Of a stretch of 64,000 nt of DNA, positions 27,084-37,448 are shown in pieces (the first letter of the stretch is position 1; the number at the start of each line of letters is the position of its first letter). Under the pieces are notes generated by a model that saw only the letters and a program-made list of their open reading frames with translations, did no database searches and was not told where the DNA came from. A program made the translations under genes and the position numbers. Origin of the DNA: an uncultured Alphaproteobacteria bacterium (GTDB lineage: Bacteria > Pseudomonadota > Alphaproteobacteria > HIMB59 > GCA-002718135); contig CACLJX010000003.1 of assembly GCA_902607435.1 (NCBI GenBank), forward strand, positions 1 through 64,000, read 5' to 3'.

Positions 27084-27932
27084 CTAAGATTTTTTTCTAA
27101 AATTAGAGGCTTTATAAACACCTAAAATATTAATTTCTTTACAAAAAAATTTCATTTCCTCAAGAGCTAACTTAACTGAGTTAGTCTTAGGGTGTCCTTC
27201 AAAATCAATGTAAAATTGTGCAACATCAAATCCTTTAGGATGAACATAACTTTCTAATTTTGTTATATTAACACCGTTACTGGCAAAACCTCCTAGTGAT
27301 TTATATAAGGCTGCTGGTAGACTTCTTACTGAAAAGACTAAAGTGGTCATAACATCTTGTTCCGTTTGCACAATATCCAACATTTTTTTAGACATAACAA
27401 GAAAACGAGTAACATTATTGTTAGAATCTTGAAAATTAGAACGAATTACTTCAAGATTATAAATTTTTGCTGCTAGTTTAGAAGCTATTGCTGCATCACT
27501 TTTATTATTCCATTCAGCTACTAACTTTGCTGCTCCTGCAGTATCAGCAGCAACGATCATTTCTTTGCCTTTGTTGATTAAATTATTTCTACATTGTGTA
27601 ATGGCTTGCTCATGACTATGAACTCTCTCAATGGTTTCAAATGAAGATCCTTTGGGAGCAAGTAAACAATGATTAATTTCTAGAAAAAACTCTCCAATTA
27701 TTTTTAATTTTGAATTTGGGATCAATCTTTGTGTATCAGCAACACGACCAGCTCTTGAATTTTCAATTGGAACAATAGCTGTATTGGCTTTTTCTTTCAT
27801 AACACATTCAAACAATTCTTCAAATGTTTTACAAGGAATAGAATTTGCTTCAGGATAAATTTTTTTGCCAGCTAATTCACTATAAGCACCATTTACTCCT
27901 TGAAATGCAAAAATGCTGTTTGCTTCATTCAT
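27084..27932 (-). CDS. pheA: Prephenate dehydratase
   Basis: Converts prephenate to phenylpyruvate for phenylalanine. The start FAFQGVNGAYSELAGKKIYP, the VPIENSRAGRV block and the catalytic TRF motif (NNVTRFLVMSK) define the catalytic domain. The C-terminal ACT domain (VFSVRSLPAALYKSLGGFASNGVNITKLES) provides Phe feedback inhibition. There is no chorismate mutase fusion. It overlaps kdsB by 4 bases. Confidence 0.95.
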   Translation of the reverse strand: MNEANSIFAFQGVNGAYSELAGKKIYPEANSIPCKTFEELFECVMKEKANTAIVPIENSRAGRVADTQRLIPNSKLKIIGEFFLEINHCLLAPKGSSFETIERVHSHEQAITQCRNNLINKGKEMIVAADTAGAAKLVAEWNNKSDAAIASKLAAKIYNLEVIRSNFQDSNNNVTRFLVMSKKMLDIVQTEQDVMTTLVFSVRSLPAALYKSLGGFASNGVNITKLESYVHPKGFDVAQFYIDFEGHPKTNSVKLALEEMKFFCKEINILGVYKASNFRKKS

Positions 27933-28657
27933 AAATTTTTTATAATATTTTCTACTTTTAATAAATCTTCTTTTGTATCTACACTAATTGGAATGTTTTT
28001 AACATAAGTTACTCCAATAGTCATTTTTGCATCCAAAGCTCTGAGCTGTTCCAATTTTCTCTTAATTTCATTTTTGCTTGGAGACATTGATATAAATTTT
28101 TTGAGAGTTTCATAACGAAAACTATATATGCCTACATGATGATAAATATTATTATCAGTGCTATTAAAAATGCCTTTCTTGAAATCTAATGCTTTTCCAA
28201 TTTTGTATTTATTAATCCATTCAATTTTAGCCTTTGTAATATTTATATCTTTTGTTTGATCATGAGTTAATTCAGTTACCAAAGTACCTATATCAAAACC
28301 TTGTTCTAAGGGAATATTTACCTTTTCTATATCTTTAGGATTAATGATCGGCATATCTCCCTGCAAATTTATTATGCTATCATAATGTGAAATATTAGCA
28401 TAATTACTAATTGCTTCAAAAATTCTATCAGTTCCAGAAGGTAAATCAGGATCTGTCATTTCTGCTTTTCCTCCTAGTGAGGTAATATGATCATAAACCT
28501 CAGTTTCGGAACATGCCACAATCACTTCTCCTATATTAGATAATATTGCCTGCTCCCAAACTCTTTGTATCATTGTCTTTCCTGCAATTAGAGCCATTGG
28601 CTTATTTGGGAACCTTGTGGCAGCCATTCTTACAGGAATCAATATAAGAGTTTTCAT
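27929..28657 (-). CDS. kdsB: 3-deoxy-manno-octulosonate cytidylyltransferase
   Basis: Activates Kdo as CMP-Kdo for lipopolysaccharide core synthesis. The opening IPVRMAATRFPNKPMALIAGKTMIQRVWEQA is the nucleotide-binding signature, and SGTDRIFEAISNY and NLQGDMPIINP are further family blocks. Length 242 is normal. Its presence indicates a Gram-negative outer membrane with Kdo. It precedes pheA on the same strand with a 4-base overlap. Confidence 0.96.
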   Translation of the reverse strand: MKTLILIPVRMAATRFPNKPMALIAGKTMIQRVWEQAILSNIGEVIVACSETEVYDHITSLGGKAEMTDPDLPSGTDRIFEAISNYANISHYDSIINLQGDMPIINPKDIEKVNIPLEQGFDIGTLVTELTHDQTKDINITKAKIEWINKYKIGKALDFKKGIFNSTDNNIYHHVGIYSFRYETLKKFISMSPSKNEIKRKLEQLRALDAKMTIGVTYVKNIPISVDTKEDLLKVENIIKNL

Positions 28658-28750
28658 CTATTTTATTTATCAATAATGTAATTAAATTTTAATGATATTA
28701 AAATTAGAGATGTTTTCATTTTATTAAATAATCTATATATAGTCCATATC

Positions 28751-29302
28751 ATGTCTGGATTTGAAATTAACAAAATTATTGCGTCTATTATTCTTGCATT
28801 AATCGTGATTGGTATCATAAGTTATGTAGGAAACTTTGTTGTTAACGTTGATTATAAAGAAAATCAAGAAACAGCTTATAAAATTGATATTCCTGAATCT
28901 GACACAGGCACACCAACCAGATTAAATGAAGGAACTGAGATTATTGAACCTATTTCTTCTTTATTAATTAATGCTTCTTTTGAAAAAGGTGAAAAAATTT
29001 ATAAAAAATGTGCGTCATGCCATAATTATCAAAAAAATAGCTCTGCAAAAATTGGACCAAATTTATGGGACTTAATTAATCGTCCAAAAGGGACAATGGA
29101 GGGATTTTCTTACTCTAAATCTCTTGTAGAGTTTGGTGGTAAATGGACTTACGAAGAATTAGCCAATTTTCTTTATAAACCTAAAAATTATATAAATGGA
29201 ACAAAAATGAATTTTGCTGGTTTAAAAAATGTGAATGATCGGGCAAACCTTATTTTTTGGTTGCGCCAACAATCAGATAACCCAGTTCCTTTACCTGAAT
29301 AA
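28751..29302 (+). CDS. Membrane-anchored class I cytochrome c (CycM/c552-like)
   Basis: An N-terminal uncleaved anchor (KIIASIILALIVIGIISYVGNFVV) is followed by a linker and a mono-heme domain with KCASCHNY (heme site near residue 88) and a distal Met in TKMNFAGLKN. Length 183. Such proteins pass electrons between the bc1 complex and cytochrome oxidase. It is divergent from kdsB, which is the usual alphaproteobacterial pairing (cycM beside kdsB and pheA). Confidence 0.9.
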   Translation: MSGFEINKIIASIILALIVIGIISYVGNFVVNVDYKENQETAYKIDIPESDTGTPTRLNEGTEIIEPISSLLINASFEKGEKIYKKCASCHNYQKNSSAKIGPNLWDLINRPKGTMEGFSYSKSLVEFGGKWTYEELANFLYKPKNYINGTKMNFAGLKNVNDRANLIFWLRQQSDNPVPLPE

Positions 29303-29320
29303 TCTCTTTATAAAATTATA

Positions 29321-30106
29321 ATGCTTCATGATAATCAACTAGAAGAATTTATTTCTTTTGCAAATTTTTTAGCAGATGAATCTGCTAAAGTTATTTTAAA
29401 ATTTTTTCGTCATACTTTTACATCTGTAAATAAAGAGGATGATACTCCTGTAACAATTGCAGATAAAAATTCTGAATTAATAATTCGTGATCTGATTAAT
29501 AAAAATTATCCAAGGCATGGTATTCTAGGAGAAGAATTTGAAGGAATTAATCTTGATTCTGAATTTACTTGGGTAATAGATCCTATTGATGGCACAAGAA
29601 GTTTTATCGCAGGACATAAAGATTTTGGGACGCTTATTGCCCTTTTATATAAAAAAAAACCTGTGCTAGGAATAATCAATTGCCCTGCTCACAAAGAAAG
29701 ATGGGTTGGTATAGAAAATCACATAACAACACTTAATGGAAAAAATATTCAAACTTCCAAAAAAAAATCAATCGAAGATTGCTATACAATTACTACTGGT
29801 CTTTATTTTGAAAATAAAACATTTAGAAATAGTTTTAATAATATTATTAATAAATCAAAATATTATATATTTGGAGGAGATTGTTATATGTATGGTATGC
29901 TTTCTTCAGGATTAGTGGACATAGTTGTAGAAGACACTCTTCAAGTACATGACTATATGGCTTTAATCCCAGTAGTTCAAGGCGCTGGAGGAGTAATCAC
30001 TGACAAATATAACAAACCAATTACACTAAACTCAGATGGCAGTGTAGTAGCTACAGCTAATTCTCTTATACACAAACAAGCAATAAATTTGATTAATTTA
30101 CAATAA
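29321..30106 (+). CDS. Inositol monophosphatase-family phosphatase (histidinol-phosphatase-like)
   Basis: Lithium-sensitive phosphatase fold. The metal sites are in GILGEEFEGIN and WVIDPIDGTRSFIAGH, with the third Asp near VEDTLQVHDYMALIPVVQGAGG. Length 261. Close relatives in alphaproteobacteria (HisN) act on histidinol phosphate, but inositol phosphate or 3'-phosphoadenosine substrates cannot be excluded. It starts 18 bases after the cytochrome gene. Confidence 0.85.
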   Translation: MLHDNQLEEFISFANFLADESAKVILKFFRHTFTSVNKEDDTPVTIADKNSELIIRDLINKNYPRHGILGEEFEGINLDSEFTWVIDPIDGTRSFIAGHKDFGTLIALLYKKKPVLGIINCPAHKERWVGIENHITTLNGKNIQTSKKKSIEDCYTITTGLYFENKTFRNSFNNIINKSKYYIFGGDCYMYGMLSSGLVDIVVEDTLQVHDYMALIPVVQGAGGVITDKYNKPITLNSDGSVVATANSLIHKQAINLINLQ

Positions 30107-30115
30107 CTAAAATTT

Positions 30116-31984
30116 ATGAAAAAGTTTATATTATTTATAATGAATAAAATTTTTTTTATAAAATTATATATTTTTTTTATTTTATTGATTGTCACTCCTA
30201 GTATTGCTGAAATAAACATATCCCATGCAATAGCAATGCATGGAGAGCCTAAATATAAGAGTGATTTTGAACATGTTGATTATGTGAATCCTAATGCTTA
30301 TAGAGGTGGGAAAGTAATTTTTAGTTCTATAGGCTCATATGATACTTTCAATCCTTTTACTTTAAAAGGTACTGCTGCTTCTGGTATTGGAAATTTATTT
30401 GAAACATTAACGACTTCGTCAAGTGATGAGGCTTTCACAGAATACGGATTACTCGCTGAAACTATTGAATGGCCAGATGACCGATCTTGGGTAGCTTTTA
30501 ATTTGCGCAAAGATGCAAAATGGCATGATGGGAAAAGGGTAACTCCAGAAGATGTAATTTGGACTTTTAATACTCTTATGGAAAAAGGGCATCCTTTTTA
30601 TAAATATTATTACGGAGATGTAGAGGAGGTTATAAAAGAAGGTGATTTAAAAGTACGCTTTAACTTTAAAGGAAATACAAATTTAGAACTACCTCTGATT
30701 GTAGGACAATTGCCTATTTTACCTAAACATTATTGGGAAAATATAAATTTTGAAGAAACTACACTTAAAATACCTTTGGGAAGTGGACCATATAAAATTA
30801 ATTCTTTTGATGCAGGAAGATCCATTACTTATGAAATAGACATGAATTACTGGGGATTCAATATTCCCATTAAAAAAGGAACTGAGAATTTTGGATTAAT
30901 AAAATATGAATATTATAAAGATAGAGGAATTGAACGTGAAGCATTTAAATCCGGTGAAATTGATTTCTTTTCAGAAAACACTTCAAAAGACTGGGCCACT
31001 AGTTATGACATTCCCGCAGTTCAAAAAGGATTAATAATTAAAGAGAGTATTGGGCATGAAAATCCTCAAGGCATGCAAGCTTTTGCTTTTAATATACGTA
31101 AAGAATTTTTTAAAAATAAAAAAGTGCGTGAAGCTTTATCATATGCTTTTGATTTTGAATGGACAAACACAAATCTTTTTTATGGTGCATACAAAAGAAC
31201 AAATAGTTTTTTTGAAAACTCTGAATTAGCATCTTCAGGAATTCCAGAGAATAAAGAGTTAGATCTTTTACAAAACTTAGGAAATAATAATGATGATTTT
31301 CTCCCTCCAAAAGTTTATTCAATGGAATTTAATCCACCTAAAACTGATGGTTCAGGATTTATTAGGAAAGAATTATCTAAAGCAACTTCTTTACTTAATG
31401 AAGCGGGATGGGAATTAATTAATGGTATGCTAACTAATAAAGAATCAGGAAAAAATTTTGAATTTGAAATACTTTTAGTATCTCCAGCTTTTGAAAGAAT
31501 TGTAATGCCATTTAAGGATAACTTAGAAAAATTAGGCATATCTGTTACTGTTAGAACAATTGACAGTTCTCAATATCAACAAAGATTAGAAACTTTTGAT
31601 TTTGATATGATTGTCTCCTCATTCCGACAAAGTTTGTCACCAGGAAATGAACAAAGAAATTTTTGGGGCTCAGATGCTGCTGATACAAATGGATCTAGGA
31701 ATATTATTGGAATAAAAAATCCTGTCATTGATTTACTAATTTCAAAAGTTATTTCAGCAAAAAATAGAGAAGATTTAATTATCACTACTAGGGCCTTAGA
31801 TCGTGTACTACTTTGGAATCATTATGTGATTCCTCAGTGGCATATATCTTCTTACAGAACTCTTTATTGGGATATATTTGATAAACCCAAAGTTCGGCCA
31901 AAATATTCACTTGGGACAAATACTTGGTGGATAGATACAACTAAAGCTTCAACGATAGACAAAAGAAAAAAATCTATTCAATAG
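30116..31984 (+). CDS. yejA: Peptide ABC transporter substrate-binding protein (YejA-like)
   Basis: Family 5 periplasmic binding protein of 622 residues with an N-terminal signal segment (KLYIFFILLIVTPSIAEI). The GEPKYKSDFEHVDYVNPNAYRGGKV opening and the TFNPFTLKG-like region are typical of YejA, which binds oligopeptides and, in enterobacteria, microcin C. An internal ATG nine codons in could be the real start. It leads the yejABEF operon in this window. Confidence 0.92.
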   Translation: MKKFILFIMNKIFFIKLYIFFILLIVTPSIAEINISHAIAMHGEPKYKSDFEHVDYVNPNAYRGGKVIFSSIGSYDTFNPFTLKGTAASGIGNLFETLTTSSSDEAFTEYGLLAETIEWPDDRSWVAFNLRKDAKWHDGKRVTPEDVIWTFNTLMEKGHPFYKYYYGDVEEVIKEGDLKVRFNFKGNTNLELPLIVGQLPILPKHYWENINFEETTLKIPLGSGPYKINSFDAGRSITYEIDMNYWGFNIPIKKGTENFGLIKYEYYKDRGIEREAFKSGEIDFFSENTSKDWATSYDIPAVQKGLIIKESIGHENPQGMQAFAFNIRKEFFKNKKVREALSYAFDFEWTNTNLFYGAYKRTNSFFENSELASSGIPENKELDLLQNLGNNNDDFLPPKVYSMEFNPPKTDGSGFIRKELSKATSLLNEAGWELINGMLTNKESGKNFEFEILLVSPAFERIVMPFKDNLEKLGISVTVRTIDSSQYQQRLETFDFDMIVSSFRQSLSPGNEQRNFWGSDAADTNGSRNIIGIKNPVIDLLISKVISAKNREDLIITTRALDRVLLWNHYVIPQWHISSYRTLYWDIFDKPKVRPKYSLGTNTWWIDTTKASTIDKRKKSIQ

Positions 31985-32035
31985 TTAATTTATTAAACAT
32001 TATTTATTCATAATTAATGTTATAATTACACATAT

Positions 32036-33142
32036 ATGACCGCATACATTTTTAGACGGTTACTACTTGTAATTCCAACATTATTCGGCATCATGCTTAT
32101 AAATTTTGCCGTAATACAAATAGTTCCAGGCGGACCAGTCGAACAAATGATTGCACAAATGACAGGAACAGCTGTTGAATCAACTGCCAGATTTTCGGGT
32201 GAAGGAGAAGGTGAAAATCTTAATTTTGATTCAAGTGATAAATCAAATTTTGATTCTAAATATCGTGGAGCCCAAGGTTTAGATCCAGATATTATTAAGG
32301 AAATTGAAGAAATGTACGGTATGAACAGACCGGCCCATATTCGTTTTTTTTCTATGATGAAAGATTATTTGACATTTAATTTTGGAGAAAGTTTTTTTCG
32401 TGATCAAAAAGTAATTAATTTAGTATTAGATAAAATGCCAGTTTCAATTTCTCTAGGCATTTGGACAACCTTGTTAGTTTATCTAATTTCAATACCTTTG
32501 GGAATAAGAAAAGCAATTCATGATGGTAGTCGTTTTGATATAACTTCTAGCAGTATTATTACAATTGGCTATGCTATTCCAAATTTTTTATTCGCTGTTA
32601 TTTTAATTGTTTTTTTTGCCGGAGGGAGATATTATGATTTTTTTCCTTTACGTGGTCTTGTTTCAGATAATTTTGATGAATTAAATTTTTTTTTAAAAAT
32701 AAAAGACTATTTCTGGCATTTGACTTTACCTTTATTGGCAATGATAGTAAGTGGTTTTGCTGGTCTAACTTTTTTAACAAAAAATTCTTTTTTAGATCAA
32801 ATTAATCAGCAATATGTCATGACTGCTAGGGCGAAAGGCCTTACTGAAAAAAAAGTATTATATGGACATGTTTTTCGCAATGCTATGCTAATTGTCATAG
32901 CTGGATTTCCTTCAGCTTTTATTGGAATTCTTTTTTCTAGTTCTCTTTTTATAGAAGTTATTTTTTCACTCGATGGATTAGGTTTGCTAGGATTTGAAGC
33001 TGCTTTGTCAAGAGATTACCCTGTAATTTTTGCAACTTTGTATTTTTTTTCATTATTAGGACTGGTTATGGGAATTATAGGAGATATAATGTATTCAATT
33101 ATAGATCCTCGAATAGATTTTGAATCTAGAGATGTGCAATGA
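32036..33142 (+). CDS. yejB: Peptide ABC transporter permease YejB
   Basis: DppB/OppB-like inner-membrane permease. It opens [37 protein letters not shown], has the [19 protein letters not shown] periplasmic block and the EAA loop ([22 protein letters not shown]) that contacts the ATPase. It has about six helices and 368 residues. Its end overlaps yejE by 4 bases. Confidence 0.95.
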   Translation: MTAYIFRRLLLVIPTLFGIMLINFAVIQIVPGGPVEQMIAQMTGTAVESTARFSGEGEGENLNFDSSDKSNFDSKYRGAQGLDPDIIKEIEEMYGMNRPAHIRFFSMMKDYLTFNFGESFFRDQKVINLVLDKMPVSISLGIWTTLLVYLISIPLGIRKAIHDGSRFDITSSSIITIGYAIPNFLFAVILIVFFAGGRYYDFFPLRGLVSDNFDELNFFLKIKDYFWHLTLPLLAMIVSGFAGLTFLTKNSFLDQINQQYVMTARAKGLTEKKVLYGHVFRNAMLIVIAGFPSAFIGILFSSSLFIEVIFSLDGLGLLGFEAALSRDYPVIFATLYFFSLLGLVMGIIGDIMYSIIDPRIDFESRDVQ

Positions 33143-34170
33143 TTATATTGTCTCCTCTTAATATAAGACGTTTTCAAAATTTTAAATCAAATAAGCGTGG
33201 TTGGTACTCTTTTTGGATTTTTACTTTTTTATTTTTTGTATCAGTTTTTTCTGATTTTATAGCTAATGATAAACCTCTATTAGTTAAATTCAAAGATAGC
33301 TACTACTTTCCTATTTTAGAATCATACCCTGAAACAACATATGGAGGATATTTTGAAACGGAAGCTGATTACCGAGACCCTTATGTAAAAGATTTAATAA
33401 AGAACAATGGTTGGTCAATATGGCCAATAATACCCTACTCGTATGATACAATAATTCGTGATCTTGACTTGCCTGCTCCTGCACCTCCATCTAAAAAAAA
33501 TTGGCTTGGAACAGATGATCAAGCAAGAGATGTGCTAGCAAGACTTATCTATGGTTTTCGTATTTCAATATTATTTGGCTTTATTCTGACCTTTTTTTCA
33601 ATGATAATTGGTGTGTCCGCAGGGGCTATTCAAGGATATTTTGGAGGTAAAATTGATTTATTTTTTCAGCGCTTTATGGAAGTTTGGTCTGCTATCCCAA
33701 CTTTATATGTGCTTATTATTTTAGCAAGCATAGTTCAGCCAAATTTTTGGTGGCTTTTAGGTATATTGCTTTTATTTAGTTGGATGGGGTATGTTGGTGT
33801 TGTTCGAGCTGAATTTTTAAGAGCTAGAAATTTTGATTATGTTAGAGCCGCTCAAGCACTTGGGGTATCAAATTATACGATTATGCTTAGACATCTATTG
33901 CCCAATGCTACTGTTGCCACGATTACTTTTCTTCCTTTTAGTCTAAGTGCTTCAGTTACAGCTTTATCTGGTTTAGATTTTTTAGGATTTGGTTTACCTC
34001 CAGGATCTGCTTCACTTGGAGAAATGGTTAATCAAGGTAGAAATAATTTGCAAGCACCTTGGTTGGGTTTAACCAGTTTTTTTACATTAGCTTTAATGCT
34101 TGGTCTTCTTGTATTTGTTGGTGAAGCAATTCGTGATGCTTTAGATCCAAGAAAGACTTTTACTTCATAA
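33139..34170 (+). CDS. yejE: Peptide ABC transporter permease YejE
   Basis: DppC/OppC-like permease. After the first helix comes the YejE-type periplasmic insertion ([21 protein letters not shown]) and the [19 protein letters not shown] motif. The EAA loop is [22 protein letters not shown]. Length 343. It is followed 1 base later by the ATPase gene. Confidence 0.95.
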   Translation: MIILSPLNIRRFQNFKSNKRGWYSFWIFTFLFFVSVFSDFIANDKPLLVKFKDSYYFPILESYPETTYGGYFETEADYRDPYVKDLIKNNGWSIWPIIPYSYDTIIRDLDLPAPAPPSKKNWLGTDDQARDVLARLIYGFRISILFGFILTFFSMIIGVSAGAIQGYFGGKIDLFFQRFMEVWSAIPTLYVLIILASIVQPNFWWLLGILLLFSWMGYVGVVRAEFLRARNFDYVRAAQALGVSNYTIMLRHLLPNATVATITFLPFSLSASVTALSGLDFLGFGLPPGSASLGEMVNQGRNNLQAPWLGLTSFFTLALMLGLLVFVGEAIRDALDPRKTFTS

Positions 34171-34171
34171 T

Positions 34172-35761
34172 ATGAAAACACTAGTTGAAATTAAAAATTT
34201 AAGTGTTGGTTTTTTTTCTCAAAAAAGTTCTTCAAACGTTGTAAATTCTATTTCATTTAATATTTGGAAAGGTAAAACAATTGCTCTAGTAGGAGAATCT
34301 GGTTCTGGGAAAACAGTAACTGCATTAAGTATATTAAAATTATTGCCATACCCATCTGCATTTCATGATTCAGGAGAAATAATTTTTCAAAATCAAAATC
34401 TCCTTTCATTAAATCAAAATAAAATTCAAAAAATTAGAGGAAAAAATATTTCCGCTATATTTCAAGAGCCTATGACTAGTTTAAATCCTTTGCATACAGT
34501 TGAAAAACAAATTAATGAAATTATAATGCTACATTCTCCATTAAGTTATTTAAATGCAACTAAAAAAACTGTTGAATTATTAAAACAAGTAGGTCTTTAT
34601 GAAATTTCGAAAAGAATACATTCATATCCTCATGAGTTATCTGGTGGACAACGTCAGCGTGTTATGATTGCCATGAGTATTGCTAATAATCCAGATTTAT
34701 TAATTGCTGATGAACCCACAACTGCACTTGATGTAACCGTACAATTACAAATACTTGATTTACTTAAAAATATTCAAAAAAAAATTGGTATGTCAATTTT
34801 ATTTATAAGTCATGACTTAGCTGTAGTTAAAAAAATTGCTGATTATATTTGTATAATGAAAGATGGTTTAATCGTAGAACAAAATACAACTGAAAAAATT
34901 TTTACTGAACCTAAGCATCATTACACCAAAGAGTTAATTTCTTCTCAAACAAAAAAGAAAATATTTTCATTAAACTCTTCTCCATCAATTTTAAAAGTAG
35001 ATAATTTAAAGGTATGGTATCCAGTCAAAAAAGGCCTACTCAAACGAGTAACAGACCATGTTAAAGCTGTTGATTCTATAAGTTTTAAATTGAATGAAAA
35101 AAAAACAATTGGAATTGTTGGGGAATCCGGATCAGGAAAAACTTCTTTAGTTTTAGCATTATTAAAATTAATTTCATCAGAAGGTAGGGTTTTTTTTGAC
35201 GGTGAATACTTAGATAAAATAAATAAAAAAACATTAAGATTTTTTAGAAAAAAAATGCAAATCGTTTTTCAGGATCCTTTTAGTTCATTAAGCCCAAGAA
35301 TGACTATTGAACAAATAATACAAGAGGGACTTAACATTCATGAGAAAAATATCACAAACCAAGAAAAAATTAATAAAATAAAAACTGTAACAAAAGAAGT
35401 AGGTTTAAATTTTGAACAAATTCGCAACCGTTATCCGCATGAATTTTCTGGAGGACAAAGACAAAGAATTTCAATTGCAAGAGCTCTGATATTAAAGCCA
35501 AAATTATTAATCTTAGATGAGCCTACCTCAGCTTTAGATGTGAGTATTCAAACTCAGATATTAAACTTGTTAAATGATTTGCAAAACAAATATAATCTTA
35601 GCTATATTTTTATTAGTCATGATATGAAGGTTATCAAAGCTGTTTCTGATTACATCATAGTATTAAAAAATGGAAAAATAGTTGAAGAAGGGGAATCTGA
35701 GTTAGTATTTAATAATCCAAAAGAAAATTATACTAAAAATTTATTACAAGCTATTGTTTGA
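34172..35761 (+). CDS. yejF: Peptide ABC transporter ATP-binding protein YejF (two ATPase domains)
   Basis: A DppD and DppF fused in one 529-residue polypeptide. Domain 1 (residues 1-255): Walker A GESGSGKTVTAL, signature LSGGQRQRVMIAM, Walker B LLIADEPTTALDV. Domain 2 (about 270-525): GESGSGKTSLVLAL, FSGGQRQRISIARAL, LLILDEPTSALDV. Both sites look complete, so both should hydrolyse ATP. It energises YejBE. Confidence 0.96.
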   Translation: MKTLVEIKNLSVGFFSQKSSSNVVNSISFNIWKGKTIALVGESGSGKTVTALSILKLLPYPSAFHDSGEIIFQNQNLLSLNQNKIQKIRGKNISAIFQEPMTSLNPLHTVEKQINEIIMLHSPLSYLNATKKTVELLKQVGLYEISKRIHSYPHELSGGQRQRVMIAMSIANNPDLLIADEPTTALDVTVQLQILDLLKNIQKKIGMSILFISHDLAVVKKIADYICIMKDGLIVEQNTTEKIFTEPKHHYTKELISSQTKKKIFSLNSSPSILKVDNLKVWYPVKKGLLKRVTDHVKAVDSISFKLNEKKTIGIVGESGSGKTSLVLALLKLISSEGRVFFDGEYLDKINKKTLRFFRKKMQIVFQDPFSSLSPRMTIEQIIQEGLNIHEKNITNQEKINKIKTVTKEVGLNFEQIRNRYPHEFSGGQRQRISIARALILKPKLLILDEPTSALDVSIQTQILNLLNDLQNKYNLSYIFISHDMKVIKAVSDYIIVLKNGKIVEEGESELVFNNPKENYTKNLLQAIV

Positions 35762-35807
35762 AAAAAAAAAAATTTTAGGAAAACAAGTAGCTTAATTAGT
35801 TACAAAA

Positions 35808-36185
35808 TTAAAGCAAGGAAAGTATATTGCTGTCCCCTTCTGCAAAATCATATTTATGAAAATCTTTTTTTTCTACCCAAGCAAAATTTTCATGCTCATT
35901 AAGTTTCATATTACCGCTATGTTTTGTACATAAATAATAATGTAAAATTACATCTATTTTATCATCTTGGTATTTTTCGTAAGTAATTTTGTCATGCTTT
36001 CTAATTAAAATATTTAACTCTTCTTTTATTTCTCTAATCAAAGCTTCTTCAAAGGTTTCATTAGAATTGACTTTTCCGCCAGGAAATTCCCATTTTAATC
36101 CAAGGTGTTTTTTTCTATTCCGTTGAACAATTAAATATAAGTTATCTTTTTTAATTATTGCTGCAACAACGTTAGTAGGATTCAT
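35808..36185 (-). CDS. mutT: NUDIX hydrolase, MutT-like 8-oxo-dGTP diphosphatase
   Basis: The Nudix box is complete: GGKVNSNETFEEALIREIKEELNI (G-x5-E-x7-REUxEExGU). The N-terminus VVAAIIKKDNLYLIVQRNRKKHLGLKWEFPGG and small size of 125 residues match MutT, which removes oxidised dGTP. It is convergent with yejF, separated by a 46-base gap. Other small Nudix substrates cannot be excluded. Confidence 0.85.
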   Translation of the reverse strand: MNPTNVVAAIIKKDNLYLIVQRNRKKHLGLKWEFPGGKVNSNETFEEALIREIKEELNILIRKHDKITYEKYQDDKIDVILHYYLCTKHSGNMKLNEHENFAWVEKKDFHKYDFAEGDSNILSLL

Positions 36186-36431
36186 AAATTATTTATTTTT
36201 TTTTAGTAATGTTTTTGTCTTTTGTAAGTTTTTCCAAATCTTGATTTATAGCTTTGTTGAATCAATTAAAATCTTTTCTTATTTTAGGTACTATATTCTT
36301 GATTGTTAATTTCAACAAATTATCAATTATTTTATTATTAATTTTTTTTTATTTTCAATTACTTCTCAAAATCAACCGTGAGTAATGCCAGTTAAAAACA
36401 AAAAAATTGTCAAACAATTGTAAAAAATTAT

Positions 36432-36782
36432 TCAGGCTTCTCCCTCACCCCTTTGACCACAAAAGAAACCCAAACCAAAATTGTTCGTGGAAAAAGTAAT
36501 CGAAGTACCTTTAGGAAAATAAAAAAGATCTCCTGCTTTGGCTGAAACTTTTTGTCCTGTTTCATCTTCAATTATAAAACTTCCTTCAACAATAAATTTC
36601 ATTTCATGATAAGTGTATGTGTACTTAAGTGATTCACCAGCTTTTAGCCGAAACAATCCACTTGTAATTGGCTTTTCTAAATCTTCTGAAACCGAAAAAT
36701 CTTTTAGAAAAGCTTGCACATTATCAATTTCCATTGATGGTAGTTCTTGAGTCTTAATTTGTTCATAAAATTTAAAAGCCAT
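36432..36782 (-). CDS. Small cupin-domain protein (EutQ-like)
   Basis: A single cupin barrel of 116 residues: YTYHEMKFIVEGSFIIEDE and GDLFYFPKGTSITFST carry the two cupin motifs, but the His-rich metal site is reduced. It resembles EutQ-type or DUF861 cupins. The function is unknown. A clear ribosome-binding site lies upstream. The 246 bases between it and mutT hold no gene that I can see. Confidence 0.75.
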   Translation of the reverse strand: MAFKFYEQIKTQELPSMEIDNVQAFLKDFSVSEDLEKPITSGLFRLKAGESLKYTYTYHEMKFIVEGSFIIEDETGQKVSAKAGDLFYFPKGTSITFSTNNFGLGFFCGQRGEGEA

Positions 36783-36872
36783 CCTTAATTCCTTTCTTAA
36801 AAATTAATTTATACTTACCTTGTTTAATTATTAACAACTACTCTACCACTAACTAAGGGGTAAGTTTAAGAA

Positions 36873-37382
36873 TTATTTATTGTTATAGGGAGTAAACTTT
36901 GGAAACAGCATTGGTACATTTTTTTTATAGTTTTCATAGTCAGCTCCAAATCGTTTAATAAGTTCTTTTTCTTCAATAATTTTAAAATAAATTATATTTC
37001 CTGCAAAAAATACTATGGCCCATAGCAACAATATTATTGAAGTAAAAAGAGCTGATTCAAACAAAATTAAATCCACAACTCCAAGTATCATTGGATTACG
37101 AACATAGCGGTAAGGACCACTAATAATAAGATTACTAACTGGGCGCCAGGGACCAGGGGTACCATCACCTCCTTTATTATAAAAAGTTCGTACTGACCAA
37201 ATTGCCAAAAATAAACCTAATGCTAAAAAAAACATAGCAATATAAAAAAGAAGGTTATGAGGACTAACTAAATTATAGGAATAAGAATTTCTGGTAAACA
37301 AAAAAAGTAGCAAAGGAATGGTGACAAGAACATTCCCGGGTAAAATTAAAACGACTTTAAAATACTCTTTTCTTTTCATCAT
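36873..37382 (-). CDS. Isoprenylcysteine carboxyl methyltransferase-like / PEMT-family membrane methyltransferase
   Basis: 169 residues with about four membrane helices. The C-terminal signature GPYRYVRNPMILG followed by EEKELIKRFGADYENYKKNVPMLFP is the SAM-binding ICMT/phospholipid methyltransferase pattern. Bacterial members methylate lipids or small hydrophobic acceptors; the acceptor is not evident here. It is divergent from the EamA transporter gene, with 66 bases between. Confidence 0.8.
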   Translation of the reverse strand: MMKRKEYFKVVLILPGNVLVTIPLLLFLFTRNSYSYNLVSPHNLLFYIAMFFLALGLFLAIWSVRTFYNKGGDGTPGPWRPVSNLIISGPYRYVRNPMILGVVDLILFESALFTSIILLLWAIVFFAGNIIYFKIIEEKELIKRFGADYENYKKNVPMLFPKFTPYNNK

Positions 37383-37448
37383 AAAAAATAAAGATTAAAG
37401 TTTTCATTAAAATCATTATACCACCAACAATAATAATAGTGAAATTCA